From positions 1-56,722 of the IMG/VR virus record IMGVR_UViG_3300042558_002627: a DNA stretch of 56,722 nucleotides; one strand, given 5' to 3'. This document shows, one piece after another, positions 8,555-16,338 of this stretch. Source of the DNA: a virus. A program made the translations under genes and the position numbers. Every line of letters starts with the position of its first letter. Within the stretch, counting starts at the first letter, position 1. The notes beneath the pieces are model-generated. The model was given only the letters and a program-made list of their open reading frames with translations. It did not search any database and had not been told where the DNA came from.

Positions 8555-9114
8555 TGTCTACACGTATAGACATAGATAAATACACTCAAAATCCATTGGG
8601 GTATCTGAGTAGACTGTATACACAGACTAACTCTAGTACCCCTATAACTAATACAGCTGTAGAAACTTCTTTGTTAGACGGTGGTTTAGGTACTCTTACT
8701 GTTCCTGCTGACGGATTTAGAGTTGGAGATAGCTTCCATGCTGTACTTACAGGACATATTAGTTCAGTAAACAATCATACGTTACGCATTAGAGTTAAAA
8801 CTGATGGAATTGTATTAGCTGATACAGGAGTAATCACAATGGCATCAACAACCGCTAAGCATTGGAAATTAGAGGTTGAGTTTGTTGTTAGAGCGATAGG
8901 AACTTCAGGGGTAGCTAAAATTGCTACAGGCGGAGCTTTCTTCTACACAAAGAATGCGTCTAATGCATTTGAAGGAACTAACTTCTCTACTGAAACATCT
9001 ACAGGGTTCAATACTACGATAAGCAATACATTAGCAATCACCGCACAATGGGGACAAGCAAATGCAGGAGACTCTATTTATTCAGAAATTTTCACATTAA
9101 ACAAAACTTATTAA
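8554..9114 (+). CDS. Beta-sandwich virion protein (fibre or decoration)
   Basis: A 186-aa protein: a short N-terminal arm (TRIDIDKYTQNPLGYLSRLY), then a jelly-roll-like region (TLTVPADGFRVGDSFHAVLTG, HTLRIRVKTDG, KHWKLEVEFVVRAIG) ending in SEIFTLNKTY. The strand pattern is that of a common tail-associated or decoration domain of environmental phages. Its final codons and the following junction are copied almost exactly at 10686-10726. Translation is coupled to both neighbours by TAATG overlaps. Confidence 0.5.
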   Translation: MSTRIDIDKYTQNPLGYLSRLYTQTNSSTPITNTAVETSLLDGGLGTLTVPADGFRVGDSFHAVLTGHISSVNNHTLRIRVKTDGIVLADTGVITMASTTAKHWKLEVEFVVRAIGTSGVAKIATGGAFFYTKNASNAFEGTNFSTETSTGFNTTISNTLAITAQWGQANAGDSIYSEIFTLNKTY

Positions 9115-9121
9115 TGAGCAC
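9082..9121 (+). repeat. Junction repeat, copy 1
   Basis: Forty bases covering the last codons of the 186-aa gene, its stop and the start of the next gene. Copy 2 (10686-10726) differs by four substitutions and one inserted A. Both copies encode EIFTLNKTY-stop and run into ATGAGYAC. Confidence 0.75.
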
Positions 9122-10514
9122 TAATATAAATAGAGTTTTACCAGGTGATATATATGATGCAGCAGTTAATAGTAACACTCCATCTATTATAAATACTTTT
9201 GCTACGCAGTTAGATCTGGCTAATATTAATAATCCAGGTAATGCCAATTTATTAATATCAGGAGGAGCTTCATGGTCTGGTACAGGAATGGTATTTAATA
9301 CCACAGCTCTTGAATATCAAATATCTGGAGTTCTTCTTACTGCAAATCCACAAACAGTAACATTACCCACAAGTAATCCAACAAATCCTAGATTTGATGC
9401 AATAGTAGTAGATGAAGCTCGTATAGTTTCTGTTATATCAGGAATACCTGCCGCTAATCCACTTACTCCAGCAATTGATGAAAACTATGTTCTTTTACAA
9501 TATGTATTGGTTGGAGCTGGTGCAACTGTACCAACAGTAACTAATGAGTTTGTATACAGAGAAGGATCTAGTCCTGATTGGCTACCAGTTTCGGTACCAG
9601 GAACAGCTCCTTTACTAGTTGCAAATTTTTCAAGTACTTTTCCTACACCTTTTCAAGGTAGTCAATGTACTCTTGTAAATGCACCTACCTTTAATAGTGG
9701 TAAGTATATTCAGTATACAAAACCAACAGGTACTATTGATAGAGCAACATTTGCTTTTTTATCATTTAGAGTTAATCTACCTGCAGCTTTGGCAGCAAGA
9801 AATATTCAAGTATCTCTTTTCAATGGAACTACTTTGATAGGATCTGTTCAAGCTACAGCTTGGGGATTAAATATGAGTAGTACAAATAACTGGCAATTAG
9901 TATCTATCCCTACGGGATCATTTGGAAATGTTGCTATTACTACAATCACAAGAATTAGATTTTTTCTTACAGGTACAGCAGCAAATACTTTCTCTACAGG
10001 AATAGATAGATACGCTCTTGATGATATAAAATTCCAATCTGGATTTGGACCACAATCAAATGTAGCAACTATAGATGTAGAAAATAATGGGGCGCCTGTT
10101 GGATCTACGGCTAAGTTAAATTTTATACCAACTCTAGGAACAACTTGGTCTTTTGTGAATGATATCATTAATAATAAAATAGATGTAAGGGCTTCTTCTA
10201 AAAATGCAATTATAACACCTGAAGTAGTTTCAATTGGTAGAAATTTAGTAAGTACAGATGCTGGAAAATTTTTAATTGTAGATTCTGCAACTCCACAATC
10301 AATGACTATTGAACTAAATAGCCTAGTTAGTATACAAGTTGGAGTAGTAGTTAAAATTACACAACAAGGTACTGGTTCTGTTAATATAGTTAATGCAGTT
10401 GGTGTAAATTTATATTCTAGTGGTGGTGGAACTAGTATTCCTGGTCAATATAATGTAGCAACACTTACAAAAACAGCAACAAATACTTGGTATTTAGAAT
10501 TTAGCTTAGTTTAA
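9114..10514 (+). CDS. Tail fibre/adhesin-like structural protein
   Basis: A 466-aa protein starting at the ATG that overlaps the previous stop; a longer in-frame extension upstream to 9048 would run through the 186-aa gene and is rejected. N-terminal residues 1-160 hold a beta-rich segment with PQTVTLPTSNPTNPRFD and VVDEARIVSVISG, as in phage baseplate or fibre attachment domains. Residues about 180-310 look like a carbohydrate-binding jelly roll (FNSGKYIQYTKPTG, SFRVNLPAALAARNIQVSLFNG, RYALDDIKF). The C-terminal 100 residues are another beta domain (ITPEVVSIGRNLVSTDAGKF). Probable host-surface glycan binding. Confidence 0.55.
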   Translation: MSTNINRVLPGDIYDAAVNSNTPSIINTFATQLDLANINNPGNANLLISGGASWSGTGMVFNTTALEYQISGVLLTANPQTVTLPTSNPTNPRFDAIVVDEARIVSVISGIPAANPLTPAIDENYVLLQYVLVGAGATVPTVTNEFVYREGSSPDWLPVSVPGTAPLLVANFSSTFPTPFQGSQCTLVNAPTFNSGKYIQYTKPTGTIDRATFAFLSFRVNLPAALAARNIQVSLFNGTTLIGSVQATAWGLNMSSTNNWQLVSIPTGSFGNVAITTITRIRFFLTGTAANTFSTGIDRYALDDIKFQSGFGPQSNVATIDVENNGAPVGSTAKLNFIPTLGTTWSFVNDIINNKIDVRASSKNAIITPEVVSIGRNLVSTDAGKFLIVDSATPQSMTIELNSLVSIQVGVVVKITQQGTGSVNIVNAVGVNLYSSGGGTSIPGQYNVATLTKTATNTWYLEFSLV

Positions 10515-10523
10515 AATATAAAA

Positions 10524-10709
10524 ATGGGAACACAAATATTTATAAAATCAGATGGTTGTAAAGTAGAGTATACTAAGATTAATGCTCATTCATTCTCTAT
10601 GAGCCCTATTATAAATAATGGAGAAAGTCCTTCTCCAGTTCTTTACTATGGTGGTAAAAATGGTCCAGAAGGACAAGCTACATGGTCAAGAAATTTTTAC
10701 ATTAAATAA
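10524..10709 (+). CDS. Small ORF, probable chimeric remnant at an adhesin junction
   Basis: A 61-codon ORF. Its 3' end carries GGACAAGC plus a 41-bp near copy of the end of the 186-aa gene, but one extra A moves the copied EIFTLNKTY-stop codons to the +1 frame, so this ORF instead ends SRNFYIK. This looks like a duplicated gene end, shortened and frameshifted. The first 45 residues (MGTQIFIKSDGCKVEYTKIN...) have no match that I see in the window. It may still be expressed. Confidence 0.4.
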   Translation: MGTQIFIKSDGCKVEYTKINAHSFSMSPIINNGESPSPVLYYGGKNGPEGQATWSRNFYIK

Positions 10710-10726
10710 AACTTACTAATGAGTAC
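10686..10726 (+). repeat. Junction repeat, copy 2 (frameshifted gene end)
   Basis: Near-identical to 9082-9121. Read from 10690 it encodes EIFTLNKTY-stop directly before the ATG of the beta-helix gene, but that frame is not joined to a longer ORF upstream. Confidence 0.75.
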
Positions 10727-12041
10727 ATCAATACAAATATCATCTGCAGGATTAACAAACGTTAACTATTCTAACGTTGCTTGGGTAGACGCTATTAATG
10801 GAAATGACCTTACAGGAGTAATAGGTGATTTTACAAAACCTTTTGCAACAGGAGCACAAGCAGTAAATACTGCAAATTCTTTTGGCTTTACTGCTACTAA
10901 TAGAGGATTAGTATATATTAGACGTGGGCAATACTCTGACCAAATTCAACTTTTAGCAAACATAGATTTTTACTGTGAACCAGGGACAGTTTGGACTTTA
11001 GGTGGATTTGTTGATACAGCAACAACAGGATCTGTAGGAATCTATGGTTCAGCAAAATTTGTATTAAATTCACGCCCTTTAAGAGTTGATTTTTCATCAA
11101 CTATTTATATGGAATTTGATGAAGTAAATCAAAATACTACCTTATCAATAGGAGCAATTGAAGTAGTGCCTTTAGCAGCTTACTCGGCAAATGTCACTAT
11201 AAATTGTAATAGAATATATTCTAATTGTAGAAATGCATATGCTATTACAATCCGAGGTAATGCTAATTTTGATCTAAACGTTACAAAAGAAATTAAAGGA
11301 CCTTACCAAGTTATTTTTATTAGACAAGCTGCTGATGGTACATTGTGGAACGGAACAGGCGTTATAACCTGTCCAAGAATCATTTGTGAAAATGGAGGCT
11401 ATGTTGGTAATTCAGCTGCTTTTAAAAATGCAGTATATTTCTTTAGTGTAAATTCAGCTACTAAATTAACTATTAATGGAGATATTATCAATGAAGCAAC
11501 TGGCTATGGTTATTCAATTCAAAGTTGTATTGTATCGACTGCTGCATCTTCACATTCTATTATAGTTAATGGATCTCTTATAGGTAATATTTCAGTTGGA
11601 TTAATTGCTGAAGGCAATGTAAGATTTGTTTTAAATGGAAATGCTTCTTCAACTGAACATGCTGCTAGATGCGGCGGAAGTGCAAATATTATTTTTAATA
11701 ATTCACGTTTAATAAAATATTCAAATTTTGGAGGAACTGCCGTAGTTGTTTTAAATGCAACTTGTATTGCTTATTTTAATAATTGTATGCTATATAATGG
11801 AGAACCATTTGGTCCTTCCATTGTTACTATAGCAAATACAACAGCAATTGGATATTTCTATAATTGTGTAGGATACTCAGTGGGAACTATTAATGCGCGA
11901 TTTGTTTGGACAGGAGGCGCTGCTGCCAAAATTGGAACAATAAATACACAATCAAATCAAATAAATGACCCAGCTTGTGTTGAACAATTCTCAGTTTCAG
12001 GATTTACACAAAATGCATTACTTGTCTTACCTAATTTTTAA
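10719..12041 (+). CDS. Beta-helix tailspike-like protein (pectate-lyase-like fold)
   Basis: A 440-aa protein. Residues 20-60 hold the classical entry to right-handed beta-helix tailspikes (WVDAINGNDLTGVIGDFTKPF followed by an ATGAQAVNTA-type helix). About 300 residues of short strands with Asn/Val/Ile ladders follow (NVTINCNRIYSNCRN, KLTINGDIIN, IVNGSLIGN, VRFVLNGNAS). Such proteins bind or cut surface polysaccharides; no catalytic residues can be assigned by eye. It begins exactly at the second junction repeat, suggesting it arrived as a module. Confidence 0.65.
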   Translation: MSTSIQISSAGLTNVNYSNVAWVDAINGNDLTGVIGDFTKPFATGAQAVNTANSFGFTATNRGLVYIRRGQYSDQIQLLANIDFYCEPGTVWTLGGFVDTATTGSVGIYGSAKFVLNSRPLRVDFSSTIYMEFDEVNQNTTLSIGAIEVVPLAAYSANVTINCNRIYSNCRNAYAITIRGNANFDLNVTKEIKGPYQVIFIRQAADGTLWNGTGVITCPRIICENGGYVGNSAAFKNAVYFFSVNSATKLTINGDIINEATGYGYSIQSCIVSTAASSHSIIVNGSLIGNISVGLIAEGNVRFVLNGNASSTEHAARCGGSANIIFNNSRLIKYSNFGGTAVVVLNATCIAYFNNCMLYNGEPFGPSIVTIANTTAIGYFYNCVGYSVGTINARFVWTGGAAAKIGTINTQSNQINDPACVEQFSVSGFTQNALLVLPNF

Positions 12042-12046
12042 TTAAA

Positions 12047-12376
12047 ATGGAAATTACTAATATAGCAACAACAGTTCTAGTAGATAACTACGAAACTTCA
12101 GTAGGTGAAATTGTCACAGATAATGAAGGTACTAAAGTAATTACATTAGTAGCAGCAGAATTATCTCCTGAAGATTTTATTACATATTCAAATTATGTGT
12201 CTTTGTATATGGAAAAGTCAAGTATAAAAATTACAAATTCAGATGAACAGTTTGTAGTAACAAGAATAACTTCCTTTCCTGTTACAGAAGAAACAGTAGA
12301 ATTTGATTATGCTTCTTTGTCTACATCAGACCAAGATATTTTGCATAACTTCTACAATTTATTATTACAAAAATGA
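12047..12376 (+). CDS. Small acidic protein, unknown
   Basis: A 109-aa acidic protein with a beta-rich first half (TTVLVDNYETSVGEIVTDNEG) and a helical end (SDQDILHNFYNLLLQK). It overlaps the start of the spanin gene by 4 nt (ATGA), linking the tailspike to the lysis cassette. No family recognised; possibly a tailspike chaperone or tip. Confidence 0.45.
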   Translation: MEITNIATTVLVDNYETSVGEIVTDNEGTKVITLVAAELSPEDFITYSNYVSLYMEKSSIKITNSDEQFVVTRITSFPVTEETVEFDYASLSTSDQDILHNFYNLLLQK

Positions 12377-12834
12377 AGCTAAGACTCTTATATCTCACTA
12401 TTATTCTAATAGCTTTTTTAACGAGCTGTCATGATGCTAAATATCATTTAGATAAGTTCTATAAGAAAGGTGGAGTAATCACTTGTGATACAATCTATGT
12501 ATCAAAAACAGATACTCTAGTTGTTAAAGGTAAAGATGGCAAAGATTCTTTAGTCTATATTACTAAACAAGTACCATGTAATTGTCCGCAGGCTACTGTA
12601 GAAACAAGATGGAAGACTAGATTTGATAATAAAAGATTTGCTGATTCAATGAAAATAATTGCTAAGATGTATGATGATTCCTTAGCTGCTGCAATTAAGA
12701 TTAACAAGCAAAATAATAAATCTGAAATTAAACAAGTAAAATATAAAGAAAGAGCAGGATTTCCTTGGTGGATGTTATTTCTTTCTTTAATTTTAGCTAG
12801 CATTTTATTTATCATTAAACAATTTAAGAGATGA
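12373..12834 (+). CDS. Unimolecular spanin (lipoprotein with C-terminal membrane anchor)
   Basis: A 153-aa protein with a lipoprotein signal peptide (residues 1-19, lipobox LTSC with Cys19), a periplasmic middle (about 20-128, partly beta then coiled), and a C-terminal transmembrane helix (about 129-150, WWMLFLSLILASILFII) followed by a short basic tail. A lipidated N-terminus plus a C-terminal inner-membrane anchor is the design of phage T1 gp11-type u-spanins, which fuse outer and inner membranes at the end of lysis. It opens a tightly coupled lysis operon (ATGA overlaps) that includes holin and endolysin. Confidence 0.65.
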   Translation: MKLRLLYLTIILIAFLTSCHDAKYHLDKFYKKGGVITCDTIYVSKTDTLVVKGKDGKDSLVYITKQVPCNCPQATVETRWKTRFDNKRFADSMKIIAKMYDDSLAAAIKINKQNNKSEIKQVKYKERAGFPWWMLFLSLILASILFIIKQFKR

Positions 12835-13091
12835 CAACAGAGGTTATGATGTTCATATTAGCTACTGCAATAGGAATCATTGGGTATTTTTTAAGAATTG
12901 TACACGCGGATGTACGTAAAAATACAGAAGAGCAAGGAAGACTTAAAGGAAAAATTGAGTTAGTAGAACAAGAGAATAGATTAAAATATCAAGCTATTCA
13001 AGAACAAACTCAACTGGAGATTAAGATGCTTGCTAAGAATGTAAGTGATCTTTCAATTGCTGTTAAAGAATTAATGATAAAAATAAATTAA
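12831..13091 (+). CDS. Membrane-anchored coiled-coil protein of the lysis cassette
   Basis: An 86-aa protein with one N-terminal transmembrane helix (about 5-23) and a long coiled coil (about 30-84, rich in Glu/Lys/Gln with Leu/Ile heptads). Proteins of this design often accompany holins in Bacteroidota phages, perhaps as a holin regulator. It overlaps the spanin gene by 4 nt. Confidence 0.55.
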   Translation: MTTEVMMFILATAIGIIGYFLRIVHADVRKNTEEQGRLKGKIELVEQENRLKYQAIQEQTQLEIKMLAKNVSDLSIAVKELMIKIN

Positions 13092-13092
13092 T

Positions 13093-13368
13093 ATGGTACT
13101 ATCTGCTGAAGCTCCTTCATTTGGAGTATTTGAAACACTAACCCAATATGGGGCACTAGGAGTCGTAGTCCTAGGATTAGGAGCTGTTCTTTGGTTTATG
13201 CTAAAGAGACAACTTGCTTCTGAAGACAAATTAAAAACTAAAGTTGATGAGTTACAAAAAGAACTCACTACTTATATTGCTTCAGATGCTCAAAAAACTA
13301 CAGAGGCTTTGAACAATAATACAAAGGCTCTTGAGAAATTACAAGACATAATAATCTCTAAGCGATGA
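13093..13368 (+). CDS. Second membrane-anchored coiled-coil protein of the lysis cassette
   Basis: A 91-aa protein: short polar N-terminus, a Gly/Val-rich transmembrane helix (about 19-38, YGALGVVVLGLGAVLWFML), then a charged coiled coil to the end. Same design as the gene before it but a different sequence. It could be a holin, antiholin or assembly factor. It overlaps the next gene by 4 nt. Confidence 0.55.
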   Translation: MVLSAEAPSFGVFETLTQYGALGVVVLGLGAVLWFMLKRQLASEDKLKTKVDELQKELTTYIASDAQKTTEALNNNTKALEKLQDIIISKR

Positions 13369-13718
13369 AAAACAAGCTTATATTACTTGGACTTATAGCA
13401 ATTATCATTGCTCTTATACTTACTCAAATACTTGAGAGTGGAGCAGAGCATGTTGATGTTGTTGATACAGCACAAACTCTTCAGGCTGATAATAAAAAAT
13501 TAACTGTAGAGAATGGAATACTAGAGTCAGATGTAAAACAGCTTGAACAAACTGTATCAACTGCAGAAGAACAATTAGCACAAACACCTATTGCCGAAAC
13601 TGTTGAGGTTATTAAAAAAGTAAAAATTTACATTCATGACACTATTGTAATACATGATACAGTAGTTATCAAAGAACAGAAGAATTTCTGGGGTAAAACT
13701 AAATCAGACACACTATGA
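13365..13718 (+). CDS. Type II membrane protein with periplasmic coiled coil (i-spanin-like)
   Basis: A 117-aa protein with a short basic N-terminus, a transmembrane helix (about 4-21, KLILLGLIAIIIALILTQIL), a coiled coil (about 33-75) and a C-terminal beta motif (YIHDTIVIHDTVVIKE). That motif resembles the CDTIYVSKTDTLVV segment of the spanin-like protein at 12373. The topology fits an inner-membrane spanin subunit, but a single-chain spanin already seems present, so its role is uncertain. Confidence 0.5.
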   Translation: MKNKLILLGLIAIIIALILTQILESGAEHVDVVDTAQTLQADNKKLTVENGILESDVKQLEQTVSTAEEQLAQTPIAETVEVIKKVKIYIHDTIVIHDTVVIKEQKNFWGKTKSDTL

Positions 13719-13993
13719 GAAAATTATTTAGAGAGCTCATTTCAGATGACAACAAAATAAATGAACAAGCCTTTGTAGGTGTAGTAGCATTCTTTGCTAT
13801 GGCATTTATTTTAATAGTTGATGTAGTTACAGGTATCTTAGGTAAGGAATTAGTTATTAAAGAGTTTATCTTTGATGGCTTTATGATTCTAACATTAGGT
13901 GCGTTTGGAATTACTACAGCTGGTAGAATTATGTCACTAAAGAAAAAGACTAAAGCAAAAGAAAAAGAGACTTCAGAAGAAGTAGTAGATTAA
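13715..13993 (+). CDS. Holin-like protein, two transmembrane helices
   Basis: A 92-aa protein with two hydrophobic helices (about 20-43, FVGVVAFFAMAFILIVDVVT; and about 51-73, FIFDGFMILTLGAFGITTAG), a short linker and a highly charged Lys/Glu C-terminal tail. This is the design of class II holins, which open the inner membrane to release the endolysin. It sits directly before the endolysin gene and overlaps the preceding gene by 4 nt. Confidence 0.65.
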   Translation: MRKLFRELISDDNKINEQAFVGVVAFFAMAFILIVDVVTGILGKELVIKEFIFDGFMILTLGAFGITTAGRIMSLKKKTKAKEKETSEEVVD

Positions 13994-14010
13994 CAATAAA
14001 AATAAACAAT

Positions 14011-14469
14011 ATGCAATTAAGTAAGAATCTAGCATTAGCAGAAGTAATGAGATCAGAGACTGCTAAAAGAAAAGGAATTAGTAATATGCCTACACCAGAG
14101 CATATTGAGAATTTTAAGAAACTAGCTGAGAATGTATTCCAGCCAATTAGAGAACACTTTGGAGTTCCTATTCATATTTCATCAGGGTATAGAAGTAAAG
14201 CTTTAAATACTGCTGTAGGTGGAAGTTTGTCTAGTCAACATTGTACAGGTGAAGCAATTGATATTGACATGGATGGAACATCTATTACTAATAAGCAAGT
14301 TTTTGATTTTATAAAAGAGAACTTAAACTTTGACCAAATGATTTGGGAGTTTGGAACAAATGCCAATCCTGACTGGGTTCACGTATCATACGAGTCTACA
14401 GGAAAACAGCGTAAGCAAGTTTTGAAAGCAGTTAAGCAAGGAGGTAAAACCGTATATAAACCTTATTAA
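14011..14469 (+). CDS. Endolysin: M15-family peptidase
   Basis: A 152-aa enzyme with the zinc-peptidase M15A pattern: SSGYRSKALNTAVGGS (57-72), SSQHCTGEAIDID (74-86, with His77 and Asp84 as zinc ligands) and DWVHVS (121-126, His124 third ligand). The family cuts peptide bonds in the peptidoglycan stem or cross-bridge. Length and motif spacing are typical of phage endolysins of this family. There is no signal peptide, so export relies on the holin upstream. Confidence 0.85.
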   Translation: MQLSKNLALAEVMRSETAKRKGISNMPTPEHIENFKKLAENVFQPIREHFGVPIHISSGYRSKALNTAVGGSLSSQHCTGEAIDIDMDGTSITNKQVFDFIKENLNFDQMIWEFGTNANPDWVHVSYESTGKQRKQVLKAVKQGGKTVYKPY

Positions 14470-14470
14470 T

Positions 14471-14629
14471 ATGAAAACAAGAAACAGTTGGAAATTCCGC
14501 AGAAAACAGTGGGATAAAGTCGCAATTAAAGTTAGATTAGGAGCAATAGATTTTCTTTGTATAGAAGTAGATATTTCTAGAGAGTTTTATATGCTTACTA
14601 TTTTAAATTTTACTATTAAAAATAGATAA
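14471..14629 (+). CDS. Small basic protein, unknown
   Basis: A 52-codon ORF starting one base after the endolysin stop (TAATATG). The first 20 residues are very basic (MKTRNSWKFRRKQWDKVAIK); the rest is hydrophobic/beta (IDFLCIEVDI). Tight spacing and same strand support it as a gene. No family recognised. Confidence 0.4.
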   Translation: MKTRNSWKFRRKQWDKVAIKVRLGAIDFLCIEVDISREFYMLTILNFTIKNR

Positions 14630-14631
14630 AT

Positions 14632-14772
14632 ATGGCTAAGATTAATTCTTCAGATACAGGAAAAAAAATATCTGTAAAAGTTAGTAGACCAGGTGTACAT
14701 GCTAAAACAAAGACTTCTGCGCTTAAGACTTCTCGTAATTATAAGAAAGCTTACGGCGGACAAGGAAGATAA
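14632..14772 (+). CDS. Small conserved phage basic protein (ends YGGQGR)
   Basis: A 46-aa very basic protein with KVSRPGVHAKTKTSALKTS and a final NYKKAYGGQGR. Tiny proteins of the form VHAKTKTS...NYxKxYxGQG(R/K) are common next to structural genes in many environmental phages; the function is unknown. It starts 2 nt after the previous stop. Confidence 0.6.
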   Translation: MAKINSSDTGKKISVKVSRPGVHAKTKTSALKTSRNYKKAYGGQGR

Positions 14773-14786
14773 TTAAAAATTAATTG

Positions 14787-14794
14787 TATATTTG
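14787..14794 (+). promoter_or_regulatory. Possible promoter -7 box (TATATTTG)
   Basis: Matches the TAnnTTTG consensus and stands in the short gap at the boundary between lysis and tail modules. Only 6 nt separate it from the ATG of the ring gene, so a transcript from here would be nearly leaderless. No clear -33 box. Confidence 0.35.
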
Positions 14795-14800
14795 CTTATT

Positions 14801-15523
14801 ATGTTATCATTACAGGACTATCAAGCACAAATAGATGAGGCTCTTGCGATTAACTCGATAGAGTCAACTTATTCGTATGAATTCTATACGGATTTAATTA
14901 ACGAACAACGTGCGTTATGGCTTCGTAATGAGTATAACAAAAATCGAAGTATTGATCCTTATGTAATACAAGATTTAAAATGTGTGGAGCTTGAAGAGGT
15001 AAGCCCTATAGATTGCTGTATTACAGTTCCAACAGGATGTAAAGTATTGCGAACTAAAGTAAAAATCCCGAATACTATTGAGTTATATTATACTAAAGGA
15101 ATCGTAACAGTGGGCCCTGCAGATATTATGCAGCCTCGTTTTGTTTTTGTCGATTACTCTAGAGTTCCTTACGTAGGAAATGGTAGAACAACTCAGAGAG
15201 CTATTTATGCATTTTTATACGATAGTTACTTATATATTACTAGTAAAAATCCTAGTACTATATTAATGAAATATTTAACGATTAGAGGAATCTTCGAAGA
15301 CCCTACTTCATTAGGAGACTTCATGGATTGTACTACTAATCAAACTTGTTGGAAACCTTCAGATCCTTATCCGATTAATCAATGGATGTGGGCTTACATT
15401 AAACCTTATATTCTACAGCAACTGATGCAGAAAGGCGGATTGCCGTATGATAGTTCTAATAATGCACAGGATTTAAGATCAGATTCTGGACAAATGGCAG
15501 CACCACAAAATGGAGGACAGTAA
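14801..15523 (+). CDS. Ring/connector protein, crAss-like (gp40/gp43 class)
   Basis: A 240-aa protein from ATG 14801; an upstream in-frame TTG at 14792 overlaps the promoter box and is less likely. It has N-terminal helices (LQDYQAQIDEALAINSIEST), a helix with NEQRALWLRNEYNK, a beta region (CCITVPTGCKVLRTKVKIP; SYLYITSKN; LTIRGIFEDPTS) and a C-terminal YPINQWMWAYIK helix. Its place before an IHF-like gene, a second ring protein and the muzzle gene matches the crAss tail-ring gene order. It would form part of the ring stack between portal and muzzle. It overlaps the next gene by 14 nt. Confidence 0.65.
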   Translation: MLSLQDYQAQIDEALAINSIESTYSYEFYTDLINEQRALWLRNEYNKNRSIDPYVIQDLKCVELEEVSPIDCCITVPTGCKVLRTKVKIPNTIELYYTKGIVTVGPADIMQPRFVFVDYSRVPYVGNGRTTQRAIYAFLYDSYLYITSKNPSTILMKYLTIRGIFEDPTSLGDFMDCTTNQTCWKPSDPYPINQWMWAYIKPYILQQLMQKGGLPYDSSNNAQDLRSDSGQMAAPQNGGQ

Positions 15524-16052
15524 TACATACTTAAGAAGAGGAAAAGGTAAACTTGCAGGAGATGTAAAGAAATCTGCATTTTATTTGTTCTATAAGAACA
15601 ATGCTAAAGAAACAGTATTACCTAGAAGTACTTATAACGCTTTTGTAAAAGAATTGCTAATGGCTTATAGTTCTAATGTAGTAGAAACAGGATTAGAATT
15701 AAAAGTAACTAAAATAGGAAAATTAAGAATTAAAAGCAGTCACCTAAATTTTTTTAAGAAAAACGGTGAGCGCTCAAAAAGCTTAAAACCTAATTGGCAC
15801 GCAACTTGGGAATACTGGCACACTAAATATCCAGGATTAACGAATGACGAGATTGTAGAAATAAAAGACAAGAAAGTTATTTTTCATGAGAACGAACATT
15901 CAGACCAAGAATTTTATGAACACCATTGGGATAAGTTAACGTCTAATGTAAAATTTAAAAGCTTTTACAAGTTTAAAGCTTCTAGACAATATTCAAGATT
16001 ATTAGCCAAGGTGGTTAAAGATCCAAACAGAAAAGTATTTTATTATGGATAA
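15510..16052 (+). CDS. IHF/HU-like basic protein of the tail module
   Basis: A 180-aa very basic protein. Residues about 38-78 resemble an HU/IHF-type segment: STYNAFVKELLMAYSSNVVE, then LELKVTKIGKLRIK, echoing the GxGxF strand of HU proteins. The C-terminal half (HWDKLTSNVKFKSFYKFKAS) is basic. A gene for an IHF-like protein between the ring genes is a known feature of crAss-like phages. The similarity here is weak by eye, and a structural role unrelated to DNA bending is possible. Confidence 0.45.
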   Translation: MEDSNTYLRRGKGKLAGDVKKSAFYLFYKNNAKETVLPRSTYNAFVKELLMAYSSNVVETGLELKVTKIGKLRIKSSHLNFFKKNGERSKSLKPNWHATWEYWHTKYPGLTNDEIVEIKDKKVIFHENEHSDQEFYEHHWDKLTSNVKFKSFYKFKASRQYSRLLAKVVKDPNRKVFYYG

Positions 16053-16338
16053 AATGATGATAGCAGAATTAGGAAGAATGAAAGAAACTCCTAATTCAGG
16101 TAAAGAAGTAGAAGCAGAAACAAAATGTATTAAAAAACAATTTGCTGATGGTTCTTCTGAAGAAGTAACCGTAGAAAAAGTTGATGGAGGATATATTAAA
16201 ACAGTGTGTAAACGTTTTAAAGATTCTGAAGGCTGCTGGCAATATACAGATGAAAAGTCTGTACATACAGAAGATCCTTTAGAAGAAAAAACTTCTATAG
16301 TAGATAGATTAGAATCAGTACTTAAAGGAATAGGATAA
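16045..16338 (+). CDS. Small protein between ring genes, unknown
   Basis: A 97-aa charged protein with a beta middle (KKQFADGSSEEVTVEKVDGGY) and an amphipathic C-terminal helix (SIVDRLESVLKGIG). It overlaps the IHF-like gene by 8 nt and the second ring gene by 1 nt. No family recognised; possibly a tail assembly factor. Confidence 0.5.
   Translation: MDKMMIAELGRMKETPNSGKEVEAETKCIKKQFADGSSEEVTVEKVDGGYIKTVCKRFKDSEGCWQYTDEKSVHTEDPLEEKTSIVDRLESVLKGIG

Noticed and set aside
9048-9113. Upstream extension of the 466-aa adhesin gene
   Set aside because: It would overlap the end of the 186-aa gene by 66 nt in another frame; the ATG at 9114 forms the same TAATG coupling as other genes here.
14773-14800. 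TTG start at 14792 for the ring protein
   Set aside because: The TTG is part of the promoter-like box; ATG 14801 gives a normal protein start MLSLQDYQ.
14470-14800. Gene-free stretch after the endolysin
   Set aside because: It is filled by two small plus-strand ORFs (52 and 46 codons) and a promoter-like box, so it is not empty.
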